Of a stretch of DNA of 64,000 bases, positions 7,543 through 14,903 are shown piece by piece (the stretch's first letter is position 1; each line of letters opens with the position of its first letter). The notes below the pieces were generated by a model. That model did no database searches, was not told where the DNA came from, and worked only from the letters and a program-made list of their open reading frames with translations. Location: positions 4,278,001-4,342,000 of the forward strand of contig NZ_CP058907.1 in NCBI RefSeq assembly GCF_013415845.1, written 5' to 3'. The position numbers and the translations under genes were made by a program. The stretch is from Rhodopseudomonas palustris (GTDB taxonomy: Bacteria > Pseudomonadota > Alphaproteobacteria > Rhizobiales > Xanthobacteraceae).

Positions 7543-9198
7543 TCAGCCCAGGTTCAGTTCCTTGAAGAAGTCGTTGCCCTTGTCATCGACGATGATGAAG
7601 GCCGGGAAGTCGACGACGTCGATCTTCCAGATCGCTTCCATACCGAGCTCGGGATATTCCAGCACCTCGACCTTCTTGATGCAGTGCTCGGCGAGGTTCG
7701 CCGCGGCGCCGCCGATCGAGCCGAGATAGAAGCCGCCATACTTCTTGCACGCCTCGCGCACCGCCGGCGCGCGGTTGCCCTTGGCGACCATCACCATCGA
7801 GCCGCCGGCCGCCTGGAACTGATCGACGAACGAGTCCATCCGGCCTGCGGTGGTCGGGCCGAACGCGCCGGAGGCGTAGCCGTCCGGGGTCTTGGCCGGG
7901 CCGGCGTAGTACACCGGATGGTTCTTGAAGTAATCCGGCAGCGGCTCGCCCTTCTCCAGCCGGTCGCGCAGCTTGGCATGCGCGGCGTCGCGCGCCACGA
8001 TCATGGTGCCGGTCAGCGACAGCCGGGTCTTGATCGGATGCTTGCTCAGCGTCGCGAGGATGTCCTTCATCGGCTGGTTGAGGTCGATCTTCACCACCTC
8101 GCCGCCGAGCGCCTGCTCGACTTCCGGCAAATACTGCGCCGGGTTGTGCTCGAGCTCCTCGAGATACACGCCGTCCTTGGTAATCTTGCCGAGCATCTGC
8201 CGGTCGGCCGAGCACGATACCCCGAGCCCGATCGGCAGGGAGGCGCCGTGGCGCGGCAGCCGGATGACGCGGACATCGTGGCAGAAATACTTGCCGCCGA
8301 ACTGCGCACCGACGCCGAGGCTCTGCGTCATCTTGTGGATTTCCTGCTCCATCTCGACGTCGCGGAACGCGTTGCCGAGTTCGGAGCCGTGCGTCGGCAG
8401 CGCATCGAGATAGCGCGCGGAGGCGAGCTTCACCGTCTTCATCGTGGTCTCGACCGAGGTGCCGCCGATCACGATCGCCAGGTGATAGGGCGGGCACGCC
8501 GCGGTGCCGAGCGTCATGATCTTCTCTTTCAGGAACGCCAGCAGCCGGTCGCGCGTCAGCAGCGACGGCGTCGCCTGGAACAGGAAGCTCTTGTTGGCCG
8601 AGCCGCCGCCCTTGGCCATGAACATGAACTTATAGGCATCATCGCCCTCGGCGTAGATCTCGCACTGCGCCGGCATGTTGTTGGCGGTGTTCTTCTCTTC
8701 GAACATCGACAGCGGCGCGACCTGCGAGTAGCGCAGGTTGCGGCGCAAGTAAGCGTCGCGCGCGCCTTCCGACAGCGCCGCTTCATCATCGCCGTCGGTG
8801 ATGACGTTCGCCCCCTTCTTGCCCATGATGATCGCGGTGCCGGTGTCCTGGCACATCGGCAGCACGCCGCCGGCGGCGATATTGGCGTTCTTCAGGAAGT
8901 CGAGCGCGACGAACTTGTCGTTCGGGCTCGCCTCCGGATCGTCCAGGATCTTGCGGAGCTGCTTGAGGTGGCCGGGCCGCAGATAATGGTTGATCTCGCC
9001 GAACGCCGCCTCCGACAGCGCCCGCAGCGCCTCGCGCTCCACCACCAGCATGTCGCGCCCGAGCACCTTCTCCACCCGAACACCGTCCGACGTGATCTTG
9101 CGATAGACGGTGTCGTCCTTGCCCAGCGGAAACAGCGGGGTGTGCTTATAGGGCGGAACCGGGGTGGCAGCAGACGGAATTGGGGTGGGAGCGTTCAT
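7543..9198 (-). CDS. fumA: Class I (iron-sulfur) fumarate hydratase
   Basis: 551 residues, the full length of single-chain class I fumarases. It interconverts fumarate and L-malate in the TCA cycle in the cytoplasm. The three cysteines that would hold the [4Fe-4S] cluster are at 116 (MCQDTGTA), 235 (AACPPYH) and 329 (GVSCSADR), with the spacing of characterised enzymes. The catalytic Thr/Asp region [12 protein letters not shown] and the C-terminal beta domain ([25 protein letters not shown]) are intact. It is transcribed alone with a palindromic element after its stop. The cluster makes it oxygen-sensitive. Confidence 0.95.
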   Translation of the reverse strand: MNAPTPIPSAATPVPPYKHTPLFPLGKDDTVYRKITSDGVRVEKVLGRDMLVVEREALRALSEAAFGEINHYLRPGHLKQLRKILDDPEASPNDKFVALDFLKNANIAAGGVLPMCQDTGTAIIMGKKGANVITDGDDEAALSEGARDAYLRRNLRYSQVAPLSMFEEKNTANNMPAQCEIYAEGDDAYKFMFMAKGGGSANKSFLFQATPSLLTRDRLLAFLKEKIMTLGTAACPPYHLAIVIGGTSVETTMKTVKLASARYLDALPTHGSELGNAFRDVEMEQEIHKMTQSLGVGAQFGGKYFCHDVRVIRLPRHGASLPIGLGVSCSADRQMLGKITKDGVYLEELEHNPAQYLPEVEQALGGEVVKIDLNQPMKDILATLSKHPIKTRLSLTGTMIVARDAAHAKLRDRLEKGEPLPDYFKNHPVYYAGPAKTPDGYASGAFGPTTAGRMDSFVDQFQAAGGSMVMVAKGNRAPAVREACKKYGGFYLGSIGGAAANLAEHCIKKVEVLEYPELGMEAIWKIDVVDFPAFIIVDDKGNDFFKELNLG

Positions 9199-9287
9199 GG
9201 ACAGGGCCTCGAATGGGGAAATTCGCGGCCCTGTCTAGGCGGTTTCGGCGGAGTTTTGAAGGGTTCAAAACGGGAGGGAGGGGAGCG

Positions 9288-10784
9288 TCATGGGACCTGC
9301 CGGGCCACGTGGTCGGCAACCGGAACAGGAGTATCTTCCAGCGGCGGCTCAACCGGAAGGCCACTTTCCGCGACTTCCACATCCGGCTCCGATTTCAGCA
9401 CGATGGGCTGGGCTACCAACGGCCGCTCTTGTGGTCCGGTCAGCTCCTGCTCTGCCGCATCGCGCATCGCTTCCGTATTCACGCTCGCAGGCTCAGCCTT
9501 GGCCTCCGGAAGACGCGGCGCAGTCCGCTGCCAGGCCCGTAGATGCTGCCCGGCTTGATCGTAAGCGAGCGGAACGATCGCCTCCAGTTCGGCAATGAAA
9601 TTCTTGCGCTGTGCGAACCGGGCGCCGATATCACGTACCATGATCACGTCGAACGAGGTCACCACCTGCCCCGCCCTCTCATCGACCGCTTGATCTATAT
9701 TTTCTCGCAGCGATGCAAGCGGTCGCTGAGTGCTGCTGGTTCGTCCCGGCCAATATAGGCGGATATGCCAATTCTCGTTCGTCGTGAGCGGAAACTGGCG
9801 CAGCAGCCAGTTCAGCCTCGCCTTTGTCCCCTTCTTGTCGTCGGGCGCCCTCAGATGCATCGAGACCGCGAGCGATCTGGTCTTGATATCCGCCGTCACC
9901 TCCAAAGGAGATGCTGCGTCCGGCACGATCAACGTGGCGGACAGCGCATGCTGCTCGCATAGGTAACAGCTGTCAGCCTTAGCCCGCGCATCGAGATCGC
10001 GAAGATGTTCCCTCGGGATTCGCGGCGACACTTCTACGCCGAGTTGCCGGCTCATCGTCAGCGATAGGTCGCGCACGACTTGGTGCCATGCCCCGACGAT
10101 CTCGCGCGTCGCAGCAGAGTTCGAGGACGGCATTGCCCCGGCTTGGACAGAAGCCACTAAATCGGTCCAGCACGCGGGCATCTGATCGAAGCCCTTCACA
10201 CCCGCGCTCGTGTGGGTCAGAAAACGAACCATTTCGTTGAGGACGAATCTCTGATCCCGATCCAGGATTTCATCGTTGGCGAGGAGAAGGCTTGCCTCGG
10301 TAAGCACGTGCATCCACGACCAGTGAAACAGCTCGATTTTGCGCCGCGCTGAGGGTGAAACCTGCAGGGGGTGAACCGCCGGAACAGCAGCGAACTGGTT
10401 GGAGATCGTAATCAGCGCGTCGATGTCGTTCTCGCGTGCAAGCGCCAAGTAACTCTCGACCTGCCCGACTTCCAGTTCGGAATTCCCGACCTTGGCCTCC
10501 ACCAGCGCGCGCCACTGGCGATTGCCCGTGGTGAGCACGATCAGGCCGTCCGGCCTCATTCTGTCGGTCTGAGACGAGAAGCAGACTTCGGTGAACGTCT
10601 CGATCTTGGTTCGGGGGCCAGCTCGTTGGCCCACCGTATTCATCATCGAGCGACCGAACTCGTCCACGTTGGCGAGACACGCCAACAGGATCGAGGCCGT
10701 CCGACCTTCCTTTGAAGTATCGGCTAGAACCGGAAAAAGCCGAGCGCGCTCACCGCGACTTAAATAACTTGGAATATCCAACAT
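9288..10784 (-). CDS. Hypothetical protein with PD-(D/E)XK (RecB-like) nuclease core
   Basis: 498 residues from the ATG at 10784, which follows AGGGGG. Residues 75-115 have the pattern of a restriction-endonuclease-like core: RPDG with D79, ALVEAKVG with E96 and K98, and the downstream Q108-x3-Y112 pair seen in RecB-like nucleases, followed by a DALITISNQF strand. The rest is not recognised; the last ~90 residues are acidic and Pro-rich and probably disordered. Base composition looks less GC-rich than its neighbours and it has no operon partner, so it may have been acquired by transfer. DNA cleavage is an inference from these residues only. Confidence 0.6.
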   Translation of the reverse strand: MLDIPSYLSRGERARLFPVLADTSKEGRTASILLACLANVDEFGRSMMNTVGQRAGPRTKIETFTEVCFSSQTDRMRPDGLIVLTTGNRQWRALVEAKVGNSELEVGQVESYLALARENDIDALITISNQFAAVPAVHPLQVSPSARRKIELFHWSWMHVLTEASLLLANDEILDRDQRFVLNEMVRFLTHTSAGVKGFDQMPACWTDLVASVQAGAMPSSNSAATREIVGAWHQVVRDLSLTMSRQLGVEVSPRIPREHLRDLDARAKADSCYLCEQHALSATLIVPDAASPLEVTADIKTRSLAVSMHLRAPDDKKGTKARLNWLLRQFPLTTNENWHIRLYWPGRTSSTQRPLASLRENIDQAVDERAGQVVTSFDVIMVRDIGARFAQRKNFIAELEAIVPLAYDQAGQHLRAWQRTAPRLPEAKAEPASVNTEAMRDAAEQELTGPQERPLVAQPIVLKSEPDVEVAESGLPVEPPLEDTPVPVADHVARQVP

Positions 10785-11210
10785 CGGGCCCCCTAAAATA
10801 CAACCCAGAGTCGCAATACTGCAGCAGATTCCCTCCGACCGGAAGCTGGGAAATTCGCGTCGAGTCCGTATGGAAAACGCAAAGATAAGCTCCATGCGGA
10901 GGCCTTGTGCGTCACCACCCTAGTCAGGATACCGCCTGTTCTTCCGCCTCCCGCACAGGGGTGACCAGTGCGCGCGCGGCTAGCGACGAGTTCTGGTTGG
11001 GAGCGGCGCGCTCGAAGAAATCTGCCGAACCTTGCAGCGGACTGAGCATCCCGCGGGCTGATCTCCAGACAAGTACGCGATCCAGGGAGACTCTGGATCT
11101 CCTGATTGTCCCTCGGCAATATCCACGCTGATGAGTGACCGCGAACCTGGTCCTCTTGCATCTGGCTTCGGCGCAAGCTTCAGTACGATCGGGGACTGAG
11201 GAGAAGACTG
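10785..11210. other. 426-base intergenic region
   Basis: Between the divergent nuclease-like gene and a secreted-protein gene. Short open frames exist (for example 10907-11131 on plus) but have no ribosome site and no coding character. It presumably holds two promoters; I see no repeat, RNA gene or clear operator. Confidence 0.5.
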
Positions 11211-11675
11211 ATGCTGAGCCGCCTGCCCTATCTCATTGCCACCGCTGCTATCGCCGTCACGTTCGCCGCCTCCCCCGCCCGTGCGGATCGCTGCGATGAT
11301 CTTGCCAAGCAGCTCAAGGCGCAGATCGATGGGATCGGCATCGGTAAGACCGCGGCTAATATGATCTACCTGTCGCATCCGGCCGCGAAGGCGCTGCGGC
11401 TGGGGTGTCCGAGCCGCACGGTGAAGAACGAGATCTACGGCCAGGCGTCGGCGCGAAAACCGTCGCCGGAATTTCAGGACCTGATCGCCAGCGCCGCGGC
11501 GATCGTGTTCACGATCCCGAAGCCGGACACGCTGCGCGGCGTCAAGCGCTGCTTCGGCCGGGTCGGTATCCTGCGCGGCAACGACATCAAGACCCGCTTC
11601 CGTCGGCTCGACATGCGCTGCACCCGGACCAAGACCGACGCGTCGATCTCGATCACCCGCGACAGCAGCGAGTAG
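11211..11675 (+). CDS. Small secreted protein of unknown function
   Basis: 154 residues. A clear signal peptide (residues 1-25, LPYLIATAAIAVTFAASPARA) precedes a basic mature domain with four cysteines (RCDDLAK, LGCPSR, KRCFGR, MRCTR), compatible with two disulfides in the periplasm. The start at 11211 is preceded by GAGGAGAAG. It stands alone on the plus strand. I do not recognise the family. Confidence 0.7.
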   Translation: MLSRLPYLIATAAIAVTFAASPARADRCDDLAKQLKAQIDGIGIGKTAANMIYLSHPAAKALRLGCPSRTVKNEIYGQASARKPSPEFQDLIASAAAIVFTIPKPDTLRGVKRCFGRVGILRGNDIKTRFRRLDMRCTRTKTDASISITRDSSE

Positions 11676-11892
11676 CTGCGCGGCCGCCGCTGGCGGCGCG
11701 CCTTCCCCTCGTCCCATCCCCCAGTCCAAAGCCCGGCATTTGAAGCAAATGCCGGCGCAGGGGTGCGCGCAAAGTTCACCGGACGGCGCGATCATCGCCC
11801 GTGATCCGATGCCTACCCGGGCGCGACCGATGGCAAGCCGCCACCACCGCACCATCTGATCGGGGGACGTTGGCCAACACGAGGAAAGACTG

Positions 11893-12063
11893 ATGAGCAG
11901 CATTTCGAACGTGTCGTCGACACCGGCGGCCAAACCGACGACGCAGGCGAGCCCGCCGCCACCACCTCCGCCGCCGAAAGACGACAAGGACACCACCAGC
12001 ATCCAGCCGCCGAAAGCGGCGCTGCCGCCCGGACAGGGCGCTCGCGTCGACCAGATCGCGTAA
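11893..12063 (+). CDS. Short proline-rich protein
   Basis: 56 residues. The ATG at 11893 follows GAGGAAAGA at good spacing. The product is Ser/Thr-rich at the start, has a run of eight prolines at residues 21-28, then KDDKD and a Pro/Ala/Gln-rich end. There are no membrane or signal features, so it is probably disordered and cytoplasmic. A strong hairpin terminator follows 35 bases after the stop, which supports it being a real transcription unit. Function is unknown. Confidence 0.6.
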   Translation: MSSISNVSSTPAAKPTTQASPPPPPPPPKDDKDTTSIQPPKAALPPGQGARVDQIA

Positions 12064-12097
12064 GCGCGACGGCATAGCACCTTCCGAACGACGACTG

Positions 12098-12120
12098 GCC
12101 CCGCCTTGCGCGGGGCTTTG
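12098..12120 (+). terminator. Intrinsic terminator after the proline-rich gene
   Basis: GCCCCGC (12098-12104), a five-base loop, then GCGGGGC (12110-12116) followed by TTT. Perfect seven-pair GC stem downstream of the stop at 12063. Confidence 0.8.
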
Positions 12121-12206
12121 GCGTTTGTGCTGCGCAACGTGCGCCGCTATCGCGCGCAAGGCGCGGTCTGCTAGACTCCGCCGGCACGACCAGCGGAGTG
12201 CCCCTG

Positions 12207-12566
12207 ATGAGCGACGTCAAAGTCCTGACCGGCGGCTGCCATTGCGGCCTGGTGCGGTTCGAATGCACCACCGACCTGACGATGGTGACGGCGTGTAACT
12301 GCTCGATCTGCACCAAGAAGGGGCTGCACTTCACCTTCCTGCCGCCGAAGAGCTTTCAGCTCCGCGCCGGGCAGGAGAGCCTGAAGGAATATTTGTTCAA
12401 CAAGCGCGCCATCAGCCACCAGCTCTGCGGCGAATGCGGCGTCGAGGTGTTCGCCCGTGGCGCCAAGCCCGACGGCACCGAAGTGGTGGCGCTGAACGTG
12501 GCCTGCATCGACGGCATCGAGCTGTCGCAGCTTAAAATGACGCCGATCGACGGGCGGCATCGGTAG
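12207..12566 (+). CDS. GFA/CENP-V-fold zinc-binding protein
   Basis: 119 residues. It has the zinc-ligand layout of the glutathione-dependent formaldehyde-activating (GFA) family: GGCHCG near residue 11, CNCSIC in the middle and LCGECG toward the end. Many family members are not formaldehyde enzymes, so only the fold and zinc binding are secure. ATG at 12207 is preferred over an in-frame GTG at 12198 because CGGAG lies about ten bases upstream. It is a single gene followed by a palindromic element. Confidence 0.85.
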   Translation: MSDVKVLTGGCHCGLVRFECTTDLTMVTACNCSICTKKGLHFTFLPPKSFQLRAGQESLKEYLFNKRAISHQLCGECGVEVFARGAKPDGTEVVALNVACIDGIELSQLKMTPIDGRHR

Positions 12567-12587
12567 GCTACGCGCAAGTCCACCAGC

Positions 12588-12689
12588 GTCATTCCGGGGA
12601 GCGCGTGAAACCCGCGAACCGGAATCTCGAAGTGGTATGCTCGGATCAGATTCCGGGTTCGCGAGCTTTCGCTCGCGCCCAGGAATGAC
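12588..12689. repeat. Dispersed palindromic element, GTCATTCCGG family
   Basis: Imperfect inverted repeat starting GTCATTCCGGGGAGCGCGTG and ending CCCAGGAATGAC, between the convergent GFA and glutathione-transferase genes. Same family as 7391-7512 and 23524-23628. Confidence 0.9.
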
Positions 12690-12723
12690 CCCGGAGAGAG
12701 GTCGAGCGCCACCGGACAAGCTG

Positions 12724-13434
12724 TTACTTATCCAGCTCCTTGTAGTGCCGGAAGATGCCTTCTTGGTTGAGCGGGATGCGGCGGTCGCTGGCCAGATAGG
12801 CGGCGATGTTCGGGCGTTCGGCGACGCGGTCGTGCAGCGCGACCAGCTTGGGAATGTCGCGCTCGAATTTTTTCATGTGCTTCGGAAACGCGTAGCGCAG
12901 GCCCTCGACGATCTGAAACAGCGACAGGTCCGCATAGGTCGGCTTGCGCCCGGTCAGATAAGCGCCGCCACCGCCGGCGATCAGCCGTTCGAAATAGCCG
13001 AGGAATTTCGGCGCACGATTGTCCCAGAACTCGTCGGTGCGCTTTTTCGCCGGCTTCCGCTGGTCTTCGTAGTACAGCATGGTGCCGATCGGATGGTGAG
13101 TGTCGTGCACCTCCTGCACCAGGTCCGCGATCGTGAGCTGCAGCTGATGCACCCACAGCCGGCCGGCTTCGCTGGCGGGCGCAAGGCGATGGCGACTGCC
13201 GACATACAGCAGGATGTTGGCGGTCTGGCCGATGATCAGCTTGCCGGATTTGAGAAACGGCGGCGCGAACGGCGGCGTGCCTTGTTCCGCCTGCATCAGC
13301 TTCATCATCGTCGACATGCCGGCCTTGTTGCGGCGCGCGGCATCGACATAGTCGGCGCCGGCCTCTTCCAGCGCCAGCCGCACGAATTCGCCGCGGCCCT
13401 GAATGGTCGGCCAGTAGTACAGTTCGTAGGACAT
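12724..13434 (-). CDS. Glutathione S-transferase family protein
   Basis: 236 residues. The N-terminal thioredoxin-like domain starts MSYELYYWPTIQGRGEFVRLAL, where the Tyr and the Gly-Arg-Gly segment resemble sigma/alpha-type transferases. A GQTANILLYVG region corresponds to the gamma-glutamyl-binding loop. The all-helical C-terminal domain contains TYADLSLFQIVEGL. It should conjugate or bind glutathione in the cytoplasm; the substrate is unknown. ATG at 13434 is chosen over the upstream open frame because the family begins there. The Tim44-like gene lies upstream on the same strand, but a terminator separates them. Confidence 0.88.
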   Translation of the reverse strand: MSYELYYWPTIQGRGEFVRLALEEAGADYVDAARRNKAGMSTMMKLMQAEQGTPPFAPPFLKSGKLIIGQTANILLYVGSRHRLAPASEAGRLWVHQLQLTIADLVQEVHDTHHPIGTMLYYEDQRKPAKKRTDEFWDNRAPKFLGYFERLIAGGGGAYLTGRKPTYADLSLFQIVEGLRYAFPKHMKKFERDIPKLVALHDRVAERPNIAAYLASDRRIPLNQEGIFRHYKELDK

Positions 13435-13496
13435 CGGTTCGGCCCCTGTGCTGATCGCCGCGGCTCTGCCCACGCGCCGTCAACGCAGAGCCTAAC

Positions 13497-13525
13497 AAAA
13501 AAGCGCCGCGGAAGGTCCGCGGCGC
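13497..13525 (-). terminator. Intrinsic terminator of the Tim44-like gene
   Basis: On the minus strand, a perfect ten-pair stem (GCGCCGCGGA with its complement, 13503-13525) around a three-base loop, followed by six T residues (13502-13497). It lies 30 bases past the stop at 13555. Confidence 0.88.
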
Positions 13526-13554
13526 TTCGATGCTGGATCGCTCGGGAAAGAGCG

Positions 13555-14568
13555 TCAGTTGGTCTGCTGGATCGCGGCCAGTTCCCAGCTCGCGCCGGGG
13601 CGCCGGGTGAAGGTCCAGATCTCCGTGACCTCGATCGGCGTTTCGCTGCCGGCGACCAGACGATTGGTGCCGCGCTCCAGGGTCTTGTCGACCAGCGAGA
13701 ACCGCATCGCCACGGTGGCGTAGTCGCTTTCGCCCTCACGCCAGGCTTCGGCGAGATCGCCCTGCAGCAGCTTCACGTCCGACACCTTGTTGATGTCGTT
13801 GGCGGCCTTGTTCTCCTCGAGATCCTTGGCGAAATACGATGCCATCTCCGGAGTGGCGAGCTGGCGCAGGCGATCGATGTCTTCGTTCGACCAGGCAGCC
13901 TGGATGTCACCCAGCAGCCGCTCGAACGCTTCATAGTCCTCCGGCTTGATCTCCAGCGGCCGGTCGTTGCTGGCACCGCCACCGAAACCGAAGCCGGTGC
14001 GATAGGCCGCCTGCGGACCCGGGCTCTGGGGGCCCTGGTTCATCGGCTGCGGACCCTGACCGGGCGCCTGCCCCGCCGCATAAGCCGGCTGCGGGTTATT
14101 GCGACGCTGCCACCAGCCCCAGGCCAGACGCGCCAGGATCACGACCAGCGCGACCTGCAGCACCAAGCCGATGATCGAGGCGAAGCTGCCGAGACCCGAC
14201 AGGAAGCCGCCGCCGAACAGCATGCCGAGCAGGCCGGCGCCGAGGAAGCCGGCTGCAAGACCACCGAGCATGCCCATGCCCGGGCGGTTGAAGAAGCCGC
14301 CCTTGTTGGCTGCGGCGCCAGCGGCCGGACCGCTCATGCCGGGGCTGCCCGGCTGGCTATAGGTGCGGTTGAACGGCTGAGCGGCACCCGGAGCGGTGCT
14401 GGTGCTCGGCGGCGCCGAGAAGGTGCGCGAGCCGCGCGAACCGGAGCTCGAGCCGCCGCCGATGCGCGCGTCGGCCGCCGACGTCAGCGCCAACGACAGC
14501 GGCATCGCGAGCGACATCGCCACAGCAAGAGCGGTCACAAAGCCGCGGGTGCGGTGAAAGAAATTCAT
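13555..14568 (-). CDS. Tim44-like domain membrane protein
   Basis: 337 residues. A signal/anchor segment (residues 10-33) leads to a Ser/Gly/Pro-rich linker. Next comes a strongly hydrophobic glycine-rich region (about 95-150) with two membrane spans ending RLAWGWWQRR, then a Gly/Pro/Gln-rich linker. The C-terminal Tim44-type domain (about 195-337) has EAFERLLGDIQAAWSNEDIDRLRQLATPEM near its start. The mitochondrial relative anchors the import motor. Bacterial members are inner-membrane proteins of poorly defined role in envelope or cytochrome biogenesis. It is transcribed alone, ending at a strong terminator. Confidence 0.85.
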   Translation of the reverse strand: MNFFHRTRGFVTALAVAMSLAMPLSLALTSAADARIGGGSSSGSRGSRTFSAPPSTSTAPGAAQPFNRTYSQPGSPGMSGPAAGAAANKGGFFNRPGMGMLGGLAAGFLGAGLLGMLFGGGFLSGLGSFASIIGLVLQVALVVILARLAWGWWQRRNNPQPAYAAGQAPGQGPQPMNQGPQSPGPQAAYRTGFGFGGGASNDRPLEIKPEDYEAFERLLGDIQAAWSNEDIDRLRQLATPEMASYFAKDLEENKAANDINKVSDVKLLQGDLAEAWREGESDYATVAMRFSLVDKTLERGTNRLVAGSETPIEVTEIWTFTRRPGASWELAAIQQTN

Positions 14569-14903
14569 CTGACTCCCTCAATCCCCGGCAGGGGGAAGCT
14601 CCGTAGAAATGGGCACCGGCCTCCAAAAAGGAAGCGGGCGCGTCGTCGCACACCTGCGGCCCTCGGTCGCGGGGAGTACAGTGAACCTGACGAAGCGTTA
14701 AGGAACCGCCGCAGCGCTGCAACTGATCCGCAGCTGCGATCTGGCATCGCCGTAAGCCCTCGTCCTGCGCGGCCTTACGCCGGGCACCGCGTGTTGCGGT
14801 CGATCAGCGAGAAAGACGTCACGGGCAAGACGAAATCCGGCCATGACATCGTTGAGAAGAACGAAAGAAGCGAGCTGGCAGTGGCTCGCGTCCTGCCGCC
14901 CCC
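14569..14903. other. 335-base intergenic region upstream of the Tim44-like gene
   Basis: Lies between cckA (which ends at 14904) and the Tim44-like gene, both on minus. It must hold the Tim44-like promoter. No convincing small gene, RNA or repeat is seen. Confidence 0.5.
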
